From positions 312,001 to 376,000 of the forward strand of contig JAQFVV010012672.1 of assembly GCA_028023455.1 (NCBI GenBank): 64,000 nucleotides of DNA. The letters run 5' to 3'. Position numbers and translations under genes: made by a program. The stretch is from Epiperipatus broadwayi. Lineage: Eukaryota > Onychophora > Udeonychophora > Euonychophora > Peripatidae. This document shows positions 13,701-28,700 of this stretch, one piece after another (position 1 is the first letter of the stretch; each line of letters opens with the position of its first letter). The notes beneath the pieces are model-generated. The model searched no databases. It worked only from the letters and a program-made list of their open reading frames with translations, and was not told where the DNA came from.

Positions 13701-16700
13701 CACAAAATTTTGCTAACAAATTTTAAGACTGTGTTAGTGAAATGTAAGATATGTAATAGAGACAAAAATTATTAAGAAAGTCATATTAACAGTTGATAAT
13801 CATAATCTTCAAAAACATTCCAACGAATTTAAATTTGAACTTGAAAATCATTTAAAAATATTAACAGAGTTCAAAGACGGTTCAGATTTAAGATAATTGA
13901 TATTCTATTAATAACTGCAATAAAGACAGCTGGTACAAAAAATAGCAATTTAACAGTAAATTTTCTATTGAGATAAGAGAATATATGAAGAAAAAAAGGA
14001 ATATGAAATTTTAAAAAAATAATCCATTAAGAATTAATAATATACAATTTTTGTAAAATGATATGAAAAATAGTTAATAATGATATAAGCAAATATAATT
14101 GTGAATTGGAAAAGAAAGCTATATATGGGAATAATTGTAAAACAATATCTTGGTATTGGAAGAAAATTTATATTCCCAATAACAAGAAAAGACGAAACTA
14201 TAAATTAAAAAGAGAGATAATATCATAAAATGTGTGGAAGAGTTCTATTAGAGAATTACATAATAATAAAAAACAAGAAAACATAATATTTTTTACAAAT
14301 TATATCTTCTGAATTGTCCAGCATTTTAAATGAAGAAATTAGATATGAAATAAAATCCATTAAGGAGAAAAAAAAACTTCAGGAAATGATAAAATTATAA
14401 TTGATATCTTAAATAAAGCAGGTGAAAAAATAGAAAAACTGTTGGCAAAGATATATACCAAATGTCTAAATGACAAAGATATATCAGATGATCAGAAGAA
14501 GATAGTAGTGATATTGATGTTTAATAAAAGTGATAATGATATTATAAATCACAAACCTATCAGATATTCTATCACTTCTATAAAAATCTTTACCAAGAAA
14601 ATTACAACTCATTTCCAGCAACTTTGGATTCTAACCAATCAAAAAAACAAGCTGATTTTAATACAATGAATCACATCCAAATATTGAGAGAAGTTATAGA
14701 AAAGTTCCAAAGAAAATGAGTTGCCATTATGCTTTGGATTTGTAGATTATGAAAAAACGTTAGATTCTATAAGCATTCCTATGGAGATTAAAACTTTAAA
14801 TCATTAAGATATAGAGTCAGGATATTGTCATATTCTGAATAATATTTATTAAAAAGCAACAACAATGATTAGATTATAAAGATTAACATTGAGAAAGGTG
14901 CACAACAGAGAACTATTTTATTTCCAATATGTTTTACTGTAGTTCTACAAGAAGTATTTTGTGTATTAAAATGGAAAGACCAAGAGAGTAAAAATAAAGG
15001 AGAAAATTTAAGTCATCTAGATTTTGAAGATGATGTTGGTTTTGCAAATAATGCTTTAGAGCTTCAGGAAATGTTGTAAGAAAGTAGGACTAAAGATAAA
15101 TGGTAAAAAGATTAAAGCAATATTCAATGATGTTTTAGAAAAAAATAAAGTTGATAATCATGAATTAGAAGAAATGAACAACTACAAATATCTTAGACAA
15201 ATTATTAACATAGATGGAAACATAATGGATAAATTAATCATAGAATTAAACTTAAATGACGTGCTTTTGATAGAAATAACTTAATATTTAAAAAAAAATA
15301 TGCCTATGTTTTTGAATGGATGTGTTTTACATGTTCTTATGTATGGATCTGAGACTTGGACATTTAACAGAAGAGCAATATAGAGATTTCGGATCACTCA
15401 ATGAAGTATAAAGAGATATATGCTAGAAATAACAAGACAAGATTGAAAACAAAATGCATTAGTAAGACAACAAACAGATATCACTAATATCATTGAAACA
15501 TTTAAGACACTTAAATTGAGTTGGTTTGGATATATTGCTAATGGATAGTTGAAATTTTAAATTGGATCCCAGGAGATTGTAAAAGTCTCAGAAAGAGACC
15601 TCATGTGAGATGGATGGATGAAATATGAGGAAATTTGCTGCTTTCTAGTCATGAATCATATTCAAAATGCAAAAAAAAAAAAAAAATGTTAGAAAAAAAT
15701 ACTGGTACAATAATGTCCGGAAACCCTCGGTAAAGATATACAAGCCCTCATCTTATTTTGTTATTTAAGTTTTCTGACCAAAACTAGGCAATATGACTTA
15801 TTGATAAGTGATAGTTTGCCATTACTCACTGGCATTTATAACCCTTCAGGTTTATATATAGAATCAGAAGTCATTTTCTCATTATTTAATAGAATTTACG
15901 TTGTCTCTAAAATACAGCTCAATCTCTTTCTTTACTCTGCTAAAATTTAAAAAAGGACTATGTTAATGAAACAATATATAACAATTCAAGAAAATTCAGC
16001 AATATATAGAGTATATCTTTTTATAATGGCATTAATATATCTTATTTAAATTATTCACATTCATTTTCTAAAAGATCAGGATATTTTGTCACCTATCTTA
16101 TAAGATATGGTGATTTGACAATATATACATTCTTGTTTCTCAAATCATAGATCCTTTACATCATCATCATCAACCATTATCAATGCACTGCAGGATGAAT
16201 ATCTCTCCAAGTTCAATCCATCTTTTCCTATCTTTAACTTCTCTTCTCCACATCACCCCTGCACCCTTTCTTATTTCATCCATCCATCTCACTTGAGGTC
16301 TCTTTCTGGGTCTTTTACAATCTCTTGGAATCCAGTTCAAAATTTCAATTGTCCATCTATTATCATCTCTTCTAGCAATATGTCCAGCCCAACTCCACTT
16401 CAGTCTTTTCATTTTTTCAATGAAGTCAGTAATATCTGTTTGTTCTCTTACCCATACATTGTGTTTTCGATCTCTTCTTGTTACTCCCAACATGCATCTC
16501 TCCATACTTCTTTGAGTGGTCTGAAGTCTCTGTATTGCTCTTCTATTAAGTGTCCAAGTCTCAGATCCATAAGTAAGAACTGGCAAAACACATTTATTAA
16601 AAACTTTCCTTTTCAAACACATAGGCATATTTCCTTTTAGTATCAAGTTATTTCTACCAAAAGCACTCCAACCAAGTTTAATTCTATGATTAATTTCATC

Positions 16701-19700
16701 CATTATGTTTCCATCTGTATTAATAATCTGACCAAGGTATTTGTAACTGTTAACTTCTTCTAACTCATCATAATCAATCTTTATTTTCATATTTTGAGAA
16801 AATCTATTAAACATTACTTTAGTCTTTTTAACATTTATCTTTAGTCCTACTTTCCTACTTTCATCTGATAACTCCTGCAACATGTCCTGTAGCTCTAAAG
16901 CATTATTTGCAAAAACAACTACATCATCTGCAAAATCTAAATGACTTAAATAATCTCCATTTACTTTCACTCCTTTAGCTTCCCATTTTAATCCACAAAA
17001 TACTTCTTGCAGCACTGCTGTAAAAAGTTTTGGAGATATGGAGTCACCCTGTCTTACACACTTTTCAATGTTGATTTTCCTACAATCATTATGTAATCTA
17101 ATTGTTGCTGTTGCATTTTTATAAATATTCTTTAAAATATGACAATATCATGAACCTACACCTCTTGATGATCCAATGCTTTAATCACTGAAGAAATATT
17201 TATAGAATCAAATGCCTTTTCATAATCTACAAATTCTAAGCATAATGGCAACTCATATTCATTTGTCCTTTCTATAACTTCTCTCAGTACCTGGATATGA
17301 TCTACTATACTAAAATCACTTTTAAATCCAGCTTGTTCTCTTGGTTGGTGGAAATCCAGTGTTTTCTGTAGACAAGTTGTAATTATCTTAGTAAAAATTT
17401 TGTATAAAACTGATAAAAGACTGATAGGTCTGTAATTTCTAATATCTTCTTTATCACCTTTTTTAAATATTAATATTAATACTGCATTCTTCCAATCATC
17501 TGGTACATCTTTATCATTTAGACATTTGGTATATAACTTTGCTAAAAAATTTTCTATTTCTTCACCTGCTTCTTTTAATATATCAATTATAATTCCATCA
17601 TTACCTGGAGCCTTCTCTTTCTTCATAAATTTAATTGCATGTCTCACTTCCTCATTCAAAATTCTGGGCAATTCAGAAGATATAATAGGTATAGGAGGCA
17701 CTTGTTCTTTATTACTATATAATTCTTGCTAGAAGTCTTCTACACATTTCATGATGTCATCTATCTTTTTAGTAATACTGTTATCTTTTTTTCTTATTGC
17801 AGATATAAATTTCCTACCAATACCAAAATGTTGTTTTACACTCTTTAGACTTTTATTCTCTTCTAAAGCTTTCCTTGCTAGTTCACAATTATACTTTCTT
17901 AATATCATTTTCAACTATTTTCTGCACCATTTTACAAAATTCAAGATATTCAATCTTTTTTAATGTATCATTGTTGTATATCTTCATATTCCTTCTTTTC
18001 TTCATAAATTCTCTAGTCTCAGTAGAAATTTTATTGATCAATTGCTGCTTTTTTCTACCAACTATCTTTGTTGCAGTTTTTAAAAGTGTATTAGTTATTT
18101 TCCTATTAATGTCATTCAAATCTGAATCATGTTCAAAATCTACTAATACTTGAAACTGATTTGTAAGTTGTAATTTAAATTCATTAGAATGTTTCTGAAG
18201 ATTAGGAATATCAACTATAAATATTGTTTTTCTTAATAAATTTTTGTCTCTCTAGTTTTGCATTAACATGTATCTTACATCTTACTAATCGATGATCACT
18301 TCCTGTGTTAAATTTATTAAGAACATTACAATCTTGAAATATGTATTTTCTGTTAGTCAAAATATAATCCAATTCTGCTGTACCTTCATTTGGATGTTTC
18401 CATGTCCATTTCCTTTTAACATTTTTCTCAAAAAAAAGAATTCATAATATAAAGTTTTTCTTTTTCTGCAAACTCCACAAGTCTATGTCCTCTCTCATTT
18501 CTATTACTATAACCAAAATTACCTACAGCATTTTCATCTTTCAATTGTTTACCAATTCTAGCATTAAAGTCTCCCATAACAATTTTAAAATGTTGTTTAT
18601 TCTGATCAAAAGCCCTTTTGTACATCCATATAAAAATCTTCTACTACTTCATCACTATGAGAACTTGTTGGGGCATAAACCTGAATTATCTGCATTTGAT
18701 ATCTGCTATTAAGTTGTAAAACTAATCTTGCCATTCTGTTCGATACACCATCAATCTCCACAATGTTATTCTTCGATTTTTTATTTATAATGAATCCTAC
18801 TCCACTTGTATTTTCAATATTTGTGCCTTTATAGTAGAGTACATATCCACTTTTTAAATCAATTGTTTCTTCACCTTTTCTTCTAACTTCACAAAGTCCA
18901 ATAATGTTCCATTTAATATAAGACAATTCTTCTTCTAACTTTTGCAATCTCCCTTCACTTGAAAGTGATCTGCAGTTGTAAGTACCTAAATAAAAAGTCA
19001 TCATTAATTGGCAGCCTGAGTCCGCAATCAGGGGATTCTTAGCACCCTCCGCCTTCGGCCACCAACCGCTGCCTTGGTTAGTGACTTTACAGCCTCCTGG
19101 GAATAAGGGCCATGATTTATTTTTGTCTGTCATGATTGTATATATTGGAAAAAATATAAACTCTGAGGTAAAAAGCCAATAAACTCACCATGCTGGCTAA
19201 TGCGTGTTAGTGAGCAGCCCATTCATGTTCGTATACTATATGAATAATCACATAGTAATAACAGCTGCAACAACAAGAATGTATGGAGTGGACATTAGGA
19301 ATTTGCCCTGCTCGGTTCCTTTAGGGCCTCCAAAAGGAATCAAAGGGTCTCAGTTCAGTTAATAACAAACTCCTTTCTCCAGCCAGATCCTTTAATAACA
19401 ATGGATATTTAGCTACTTTAATCAATACTCTTACATATAAATAATGAATAATAATTTTAATCCATCAACACTCCATATTCTTTAGCTCTATAGAGATTTT
19501 TACAATTTGTATGACCAGCTATTTCATAAATATATAGACAATGTATTATTTGTAGCACTTAGAAATGTTTTAACAATCTATACTATGATTTATAGAAAAT
19601 CAGTTCTTCATATTATGGAGATAATGTCAAAAAAATTTTCAATTATTTTATTATCCACCCATGTGTTAACTTTTATTGTTGATAAGTCAGTCAGTATAAT

Positions 19701-22700
19701 TAGAAATTTGTTTGATAAATGAGTACATAATGGTAGAGAGTTCCTAGTTACTATTTCACAAGAAGACAACTTGTTCTAAACCAGAGATTCTCTGTTATTA
19801 AAAAGTTCTTAAATAAAACCCTTTCTAGTCAGTAATGTCCACTGTGTTGATTCTGATATCAACGTAAGGTATATCTAAGATTTCCATTCCCAAATAAAAT
19901 ATATACACTACATAATCAAAAACTAGGCCATTAATATATATATGTCATAAGACACAGCTAATGCTTGATATAAGCCAATAGAATATCAGCAATCTATTGG
20001 GAAAAGTCATTCGCTGGGGTCATGTGATTTACATATGATAATTAGCTATGTGCACATACAGCTTAATATATATATATGCAAACAAAGCAATTCCTCTCAT
20101 TATTTAGATAAAGGTCACAATCCAAACAAAATTTTTTTTAGGAACAATCAATGAGTGATTAAAGTGAGTCGGATGTTACTACAATATTTCAATGATTTTA
20201 TAAAGATTTAAGATGTAAAAAAAGAATATTATGTAGAATACATATGTGAGAAAAAAAAAACCATGTCCTGAATATTGTGGTTAGCTACACCAATGAGCTA
20301 TATCATGATAATCAGAATATAATATATATATATATATAGGAGAAACAAGTATGTAATTTGAGATATGCAAATGCTATGGTTTTGATCGCATCAGCATAAA
20401 AAGAACTAGAGGATCTGGTATATCGGTTGATAAAAGCATGAGCAAAAATGGACTAAGGACAAATACAATGAAAACAAGTATAATGTGATTACTGGAGAAT
20501 GATAGAGATAATAGCGCAAGGTGTCTGATTGAAACAGTTTTCAGAGTTTGTCTATTTGAGCATCAGACTACAAACAAAATGGAGAATGTTATACAAAAAT
20601 GAACAAATGACTACTATTGACATCAAATGTGTTTACAAAATTGGCATTCATGTGGAAAAACAGAGGTATAATTGTGCAGATAAAATATAGATTATTGAAG
20701 GTTTAATGTTTTCCATTACAATGTATGGATGCTTAACACGAGCATTGCAAGAGTGGGCAAAGATTGATGGTGTTAAAATGAAGTGATACTGAAGGGTGCT
20801 TAGAGTGCCTATCCAAGCTAAAAAAAAACTAATGTACAACTTTGGCAAAAGTAGATAAATAAAGGCAAGTTAGAGATGATACAACAAAGAAAGCTATATT
20901 ATTTTTGAACATGTGGTGAGATAGGCAGGCTACTGAAAAAGAATGTCATGAATGTAAATGAGAGTGGGTTAAGAGCAATAGAATGTACCAAGACTGTCAT
21001 GAATGAGTAACTATCACAGAATGAGTAGGTCTAATAGTATTAGAAGAATGTAGAAAAAGGAAGAAAAGACTGGATTGGAAGTGGTTCATCCACACTGGTA
21101 CCCATCATCAAAATGACAGATCAGGCAGATGATAATATTTAGAAAACAGGTTACCACTGTTAAAGAATCTGAACATAAAAAGGGTAACAATATAAAGCAA
21201 TTTAAATTTTTTTTTGCTCATAGCCTAATAAATATGAGCATTTCATTTTTAGAAATTTCATTTACTTTATTCTTTCACAATACAGATTGGCAAACAATAG
21301 TCCAGAATTGAAGAATTTGTAATTTCCTACAATCCATGACATAGACCATTACATGAAAAAAAGATGCACAAAGAATGTAACTTTTGTAATAAAAGAACTA
21401 TTTGCATTACACTGTGTCATATATTTATCAAAATTCTATGAAAGTCTCAAGAATTTTGTGCTTATTAAATATTTATTTCTAGTTACTTATTGCAAACTAG
21501 ATGCAAGAACCAGTGATCAAGAATTAATGTAAAAAAATAAAAAACACTGGGAAAATCTCACTAGATATTTAAAAGGAAATAAATTTAAATGTAATTGTTC
21601 TTTAATTAATACAGTAATATACAAAATACTTCTATAGAAAAATTTTGATATTATTATTAAATGATCGCCATTAATCTTCTTGAAAACATATTAAACCTGT
21701 CTATATATATGGATATTAAGAATAATATGATCAGCAATAATATCTTTGATTGTTTGTTATTGCTACCATCCTCCAAGTGTGTATGCATACATGTGAAAAT
21801 CACTTAATAGATGTAAATATCATTTCAATTTATTTAAAGAGTTAACAATTTTTTAATTCTTCATATAGAATGTTTCTATAACTATAAATACAAATAACTT
21901 GAAATATTTTTCAATAGCTGAATATAAAAAAAGTAACTTTCTTCTAACAACAGAATTTTTTTTTGACATAATGCAATAGTTTGTTTTCTAATATAATCGC
22001 AATTAATATAGTAGCATTAAATCTTTTCAAGTACAAACTGATGTTTATTCTCTATTTATAGAATAATTTTCTTTTGCTTTTTGTGCATAATATCTGTCTT
22101 CAAATACCCCATAACCTTAATTTTTTTTAGTGCAATATTTGGAATTTTGTAATCAAATTGTACATCACAACTCCCACACACTGCCACACATCCTTCTCAA
22201 GTCATATGAATACAATAAAAGACAAATAACCCCCAAGATGCAATTCGTGCTGAACTAGCACTCATCAGTTGGCCCAGTTCACCATCTCTCACATATATCT
22301 TTATTATATGTACAGCATTAATTAATAGTAAGTAAATTGTTACATTTTGATTTACAAGAATCAAACTTACTCCACAATTTTGACACATCTAATAGACAGT
22401 GATGACTATCATTAATCATTTAGTAAACTAGAGATTATCTTCAACTTAGATATAAACTTTAATTGAAATCACATTAACTTGGACGTGCTTTTCTTTTAAG
22501 ATGAAATGATTTATTTACCAAAGTATTAGAAATAGTAGACTTGTTACGCATTTTTTGTTTAAAAAAAAAAGAAATAAATAAACAGATGTTTAGAATGACC
22601 GAAAAAAGATGATAAATTAAACAAAATTATAAAATTTATTATTAATCTGAGAATAAAATAAATGTGATGATTAAAAATAGACTTATGGAAGAAAGATGTT

Positions 22701-25700
22701 ATTACAAAAAAGTTAAATACAATAATAGAAAAAAAAGAAAAGAAAGGCAATTGTAGTATTCAAAAGATTTTAATAAGAGAAAGAATATTTTGCTTAGCAT
22801 TAAAGTGAATTAAAAATTGTTTTGCTTGGAATTAACATTTTTCCACTTTGTTTTATAATTAGGATAGGGCATCATGTTTAATGAAAGTATAAATGTAATT
22901 TATTCCTGTACTTTAAATACTTTTTAGCAAAAAACCTTTTATTGTACATATATGCATACACAATCTTATGTTTCGACTGTAGTGCAGTCTTCTTCTGAGC
23001 AAAGCAAGTAATGTTGTTACTTAAGTAAGATTGTGTATGCATATATGTACAACCATTAAGCATCACATGATCACATTTCCTATACTAGCACATTAATTGT
23101 TGATAAACAGAGCAAAACTCTCCATATAGTATTGCCACCTGTGCTAAACAGAGTAATCAATGGATGCCAGAAGCTTGTGCATAAAATCCATATCTAATGC
23201 CTACTCATCCAATATCCCCAGACTAGTTTCTGGCTTGTGGCCTTCGTCAGTGAGGAGCTTTAGATCTGAGAGCACTACATCTAGATCTTAGGATCTAATG
23301 CAACCCTCTAGCAACCACCTTTTATCTCTACTTAACTACAAAACTATGAGAATGAAATTGAAAATACAAAAAAATATTTTCAACCCATTGATTACTCTGT
23401 TTAGCACAGGTGGCAATACTGTATGGAGAGTTTTGCTCTGTTTATCAACAATTAATGTGCTAGTATAGGAAATGTGATCATATGATGCTTAATGGTTTAA
23501 CACCAATCCTGCCTAATAGGATAGTGGTGCTATGGTTGTAAAAGAACCAAAGACACCAAAATGTATGGGTGCTGAACTGAGTTCAGACCCATATGACTAT
23601 ATAAGCTATTGAGCTTAGATTGAAAATATTTTTTGTGTTTTCAATTTCATTCTCATAGTTTTGTAGTTAAGTAGAGATAAAAGGTGGTTGCTAGAGGGTT
23701 GCATTAGATCCTAAGATCTAGATGCAGTGCTCTCAGATCCAAAGCTCCTCACTGACGAAGGCCACAAGCCAGAAACTAGTCTGGGGATATTGGATGAGTA
23801 AGCATTAGATAGGGATTTTATGCACAAGCCTTCTGGCATCCATTGATTATTCTGTTTAGCACAATTGGCAATACTGTATAGAGAGTTTTGCTCTGTTTAT
23901 CATATATGTACAATAAAAGATTTTTGCTAAAAAGTGTTTAAAGTACAATGAATAAATTGCATTTACATAAGGCATTATAGCAAAATAAAGGAAGTGGTGA
24001 ATTTTGTAATATTAATGAAAATATAATGAATAATGACTCTCAATATAGTGTATTCTATTCATTGGTTCTCTACATTTATTATTATGAAGATTTGGTAATA
24101 ATGGATATCTATTTATGTAATGTAATTTTCACCTGGTGTAATGAAAATTACACTAAGTCTAATGAATGACTAATAAAAATTATTAATGGATCTCTCTCTC
24201 TCTCATTAATCTATTATAAAGCATGTTGACTGCATAAAATTGGTGATTGGGCTACTGACAAAATTAGATGAATATGAGACATTGCTCAAAAAGGTAAAAA
24301 TCTTTGCTTCAATCACTTTATTAACAAAGACTAAATGGTAATATTTTCTGCATCTTTAATGTACAAGCTTTATACAAAATCCATCTTGTCTAAAATATTT
24401 TGTTCTAATGAAAAAAAAGCGAGGAGGATAAACTACAAAACAAAAATAATTTAAACTGGTAAAAGAAATAATATTCATAACTTTAAAAGGAGCCAATTTC
24501 TTGTAACACACATTATATTCAAATGATCAAATCCCACACATTATATTCAAATGATCATTTTCAAATGATCAAATCCCAGATTAACTTGGGGTTTAAAAGA
24601 TCCAATAGTCCAAAAAAAAAAAAAAAGGATTCAGTATTGATTATTTCTGGGCAGAGCTGAAATGACAAACTCTCAATTTTAGGTAAAAGGGTGCAATTTT
24701 AAAATGAACATCAAAATTGTTAAAGTTAAGATGTTTCTTGTAATATTTTATGGATGTAAAAGTTGTCACTGAAAGAGAACAGAAAAAGTATTGCGGTTTT
24801 TAATAATACTGGAGGGGGGGGGGAAGATTCTGAAAATTTCATAGCAAAAAAAATGAACAAGTGAATACGTGATCAAATCTGAATTCTTAATTAAACACAT
24901 GACTAAGTTAAAATTGCCTTACTTTGTCATATCATAAGATATAATAAAAATATAATAAGTAATATTTGGAAAGCTTGGTGATAAAAGATGATAGAGACAT
25001 GAGGCAGTTAGACTCCACCATCACAATAATAAACTCGTTTTTAATCAGCCTGAAAACTAAATAGTCTTCGATTATTTCAGAAAAATGCTATTTATAGAAT
25101 AGCCAGGAGCTGACATCACTATGGTAGTATCTCATAATAATAGCAATAATTATAATAATAAAAAACGATAAATTCTAACTGCAACTACTTATCATTACTT
25201 AAATATATGAAGGAAATAGTGCATAAAAAGTATAACTTAAAACATAAAATGATTTTGATAATGTTCAACTTACTAAAAATGTTGCCTTTTCAAACAAAAG
25301 TACTTCATCTGCATCTATAATGTTAGCAAAGGTTTGAAGATTACTTTCAAGTTGTTGAACATTAGGAATAAGGAGATAAACAATTGATGACCAGGCCTAG
25401 TAATAACAACAATAACAATAATATAAGACATTTAAAGAGAAATAAGTATCTCTCATATATGTAAAAGCAATAAGTCACCAAAAACCAAGAAGGCTTGAAA
25501 TCCTTTCAAACCAGATACATGTAACTCTTTTCTAATCATATTGACAAATTAAAAACATATTTAACATTTACAAATATGAAATTGATAATATTTTTTAATT
25601 TATTTTCTTAATAAATTTTAAATTCATAGAGTAGTAAAACATAAATTCAACTAAAGGAAATTATTAATTATCCCATCATTAGTAATTAATTCTAAATATT

Positions 25701-28700
25701 GCTGTAGGATAAATAAAAAAGTAAAATAGTAATTGAACAGCCCTTCATAAAAAAAAGGTAAGATGGCATTAATCACTAGGCTTGCCAATTGCCAGGCACT
25801 CCATCCATGTTTTAATCTCTATCTAAGAATAGTTAGATACCCATTTATTGACAAATATTCAATGATTAGTTGGTTTGGCTATAAGCTAATTACCTGAAAA
25901 AGAAATTTTAAGCCTGATTGGAATTTTTTTTTCAAGCTTTTATCTGGCTTCAGCTTAAGTATAAGTAACAGAATGGCAGAAAGATGTTTACATTTATATT
26001 ATTAAGTAATAATAATTTAGATAAGAGTTTATAAATACTGTATATTAGATTATACTTTTAATATATTCTATAATACAAAACATTTTTTTTACATAAGACT
26101 TTCATCAACCAGCAGCTGATTAGCCTAATAAATTTTCCATCATTACTGCTAAAAAAATCTTTTCGTTAAAGAATAATTCTTAATAATTTTATTACTCTAG
26201 GAACCATCTTAAAATAATAATAATAAAAATAAATGAATGGCTTTATTGCTTAGAAATTCCTAGGAAGTTCAAAAGCCAGAAATGATAGATCTGGACATGA
26301 TTTTGTGAATCTTAAGCTTCAGAATCTATCAACTCTACTACTGCACAAAATTATGCAGGACACCATCTTTTAAAAAACCCCAAAACATTTGTAATAATTA
26401 GTAATGGAATTTAGCAATTTCATTGTATCTATTTCTATAACGGCAATAATTGTAATAAATAATCATAACTTAAATATCCATAATTTCAAAGCAGAAGTAA
26501 CTACCACCAACTGAGTTATATTATGTCAAAAATCAGTGATAATATACAAATGATATCATTCTATCTTTGGGCTTTGTTATTATATAAGGTTAGTTTTTGA
26601 CTTGGTTTTAAAATTATTTGGTAAAATTTGTCGATTGTTAAAAATAAAACTCATTCTTCATCCTTTCAATATATTGACGGTGAATGCAGAACATTTAGTC
26701 TGTACATAAATTAAAACAATAGACAAAATTCACCATATAATTTTAAAAACAAGTCAAAAACTAAGCTTATATAACAACAGAGCCCAAAGATATAATGGTA
26801 TCATTCTATCTTTTCATTAGTTTTTTGATGTTACCTAACTCTCAGTGGGAAGTAGTTATTTCTGCTTTACAATGGCAATAATTATAACAATGAAGGAGAA
26901 AGCAATGAGAAATGAAATAATTAATTCTATACAGAGATATATTAGGAAAAAAAAAACTAGCAGATTCCTTATTAAAACAAACATTTTCTGAAATGAGTTG
27001 TTAATTCCTGCAAATCATTTTAATGGAGCTCACTAACTAATGAAATTATTCAGATCAATCATGCAATGAATGATATACAAATGAAAAAAAAACACACACA
27101 CAAACAATTATTTCTTAGCAAACTTCTTAGCTCCAGTAAGGCTAACACAAGTGTCCTCCTCCCCTCATCAAATTTTTCTATTATGGGAGAAACCTCATCT
27201 AGATTTGACAATAATATGCCAGACAAGCTCTTCTTGACATAAACTTTCAATTTATTAGGAATTAAATCACAATTATAAAGTCTATAACAATAAAATAAAA
27301 GAGTAAACTTTTTTTTCTATTACTCTAATGCCAGCTATAGAAGTTGGAATAATCAGCAATTTACCAACAATAGTGCAACTTAATCTTCAATTCCATATTG
27401 AGTTATGGCTTTTGCTTTTATGAATGAAGACTTTGAATTAAAGCATAAAACACTCTGATGTAATGTCCTATAATACAACTCAGTCAAATGTCACATAGAT
27501 TATATTTTATTGACAAACAAACTTTAATGAATTATCATAACCAGTCTTAATATCAATAGTACAGAAAGTTCTGTCAATAAGATACATTTACAAAGATGGT
27601 GAATATTCACTCTCTATTTATATTTACATTATAGTGAAACCATTTTTGCTTAAAATTTGACAAGAAAATTACTGAGGACTCATTACTCAAAAAGTTCATA
27701 AGCACATTCATAACATTTTTTGATAGTTGAAACTTCAAAAATTTGCATTGAATCTAAAAAGTATGACTTCATCGCCCAATTAGTTTCAGCATAATCAATA
27801 AGTCTGATTCCAACATTGAAGTTAAACTTCATATTTATTTTCCAGTCAAAAGTCACAATAAGACCAAAGGCTTTATTAGTTGCTGTTGTTCAACTCCATA
27901 ACACACCTTATATCCTAATGATAATAATAATTAATTGACAATACTTACAAAAATTGATGAAAAACATAATAGTTGTACCTTGAAAAAAAATCTAACTTGC
28001 AATTCCACAAATCAATGATGACACATCTCTATTATTTAATCAATTCTTTTCAATCACTTTAAATGCCAAGTCAATGTATAGGAACACATTTAGTTGGAAT
28101 TTTTACTGTAAGAAGTGGATAAGTTATCTGTATTTTCTTTATTAAAATGTTTAAATATACTTCATTGTTTATTTTTTAAATTATTGTTATGTCCTTATGT
28201 GATATATTTCCAAAACCATGTGGAATTCAACAACTGATGGTATTAAATGTCTTATCAAAAATATTTCATAACATTCCAAACAAAATAAAAGTCATTTCCT
28301 TACATCGAACACAACACCATTACTGGTATTATTCGTTAACCACCTTCACAAATATTTAAAAGACTAAATTGCTCTATAATGTTCTAACTATTATTCTCAA
28401 ACTTTTATTCTCACCATCTATTTTTGTGGTTTTTGTTTTAGTTGTATTTAAATTTCATTCTAAACTTATTATAAATTCTGTCTTATTTATCATTCTTCAT
28501 TCTCATTATCTACAAGCATCACTGTATCATCAGCAAATATGGAACCTTCTTCCCTAAAGGTAAGCTCAAGTCTTATGAAAAACACACTTATTTAGTAATT
28601 AATTTAAATAAATATTAAGCAAAGACATGTAAGGTGAAGGTGGATTGCATTTTACACATTTTACCCTCTCTATATATTTTTTCTGAAAAAAAAAAACTAT

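Larger units (their letters stand above)
22866..23985. repeat. Nested foldback element carrying hammerhead motifs
   Basis: The outer arms are about 22866-22955 and 23900-23985 (TTTTAGCAAAAAACCTTTTATTG against CAATAAAAGATTTTTGCTAAAAAG). Nested inside, the arm TTGATAAACAGAGCAAAACTC...AATCAATGG at 23099-23163 recurs inverted at 23388-23465 and 23841-23900. The body with the ribozyme occurs twice, inverted: 23164-23387 (minus) and 23640-23840 (plus). The layout suggests one foldback inserted in another, or repeated inverted duplication of a ribozyme-bearing unit. There is no coding sequence. Confidence 0.85.

Noticed and set aside
24506-24580. Short repeated CATTATATTCAAATGATCA, considered as a CRISPR-like or satellite array.
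   Set aside because: Only two to three partial copies in direct contact; a simple local duplication.
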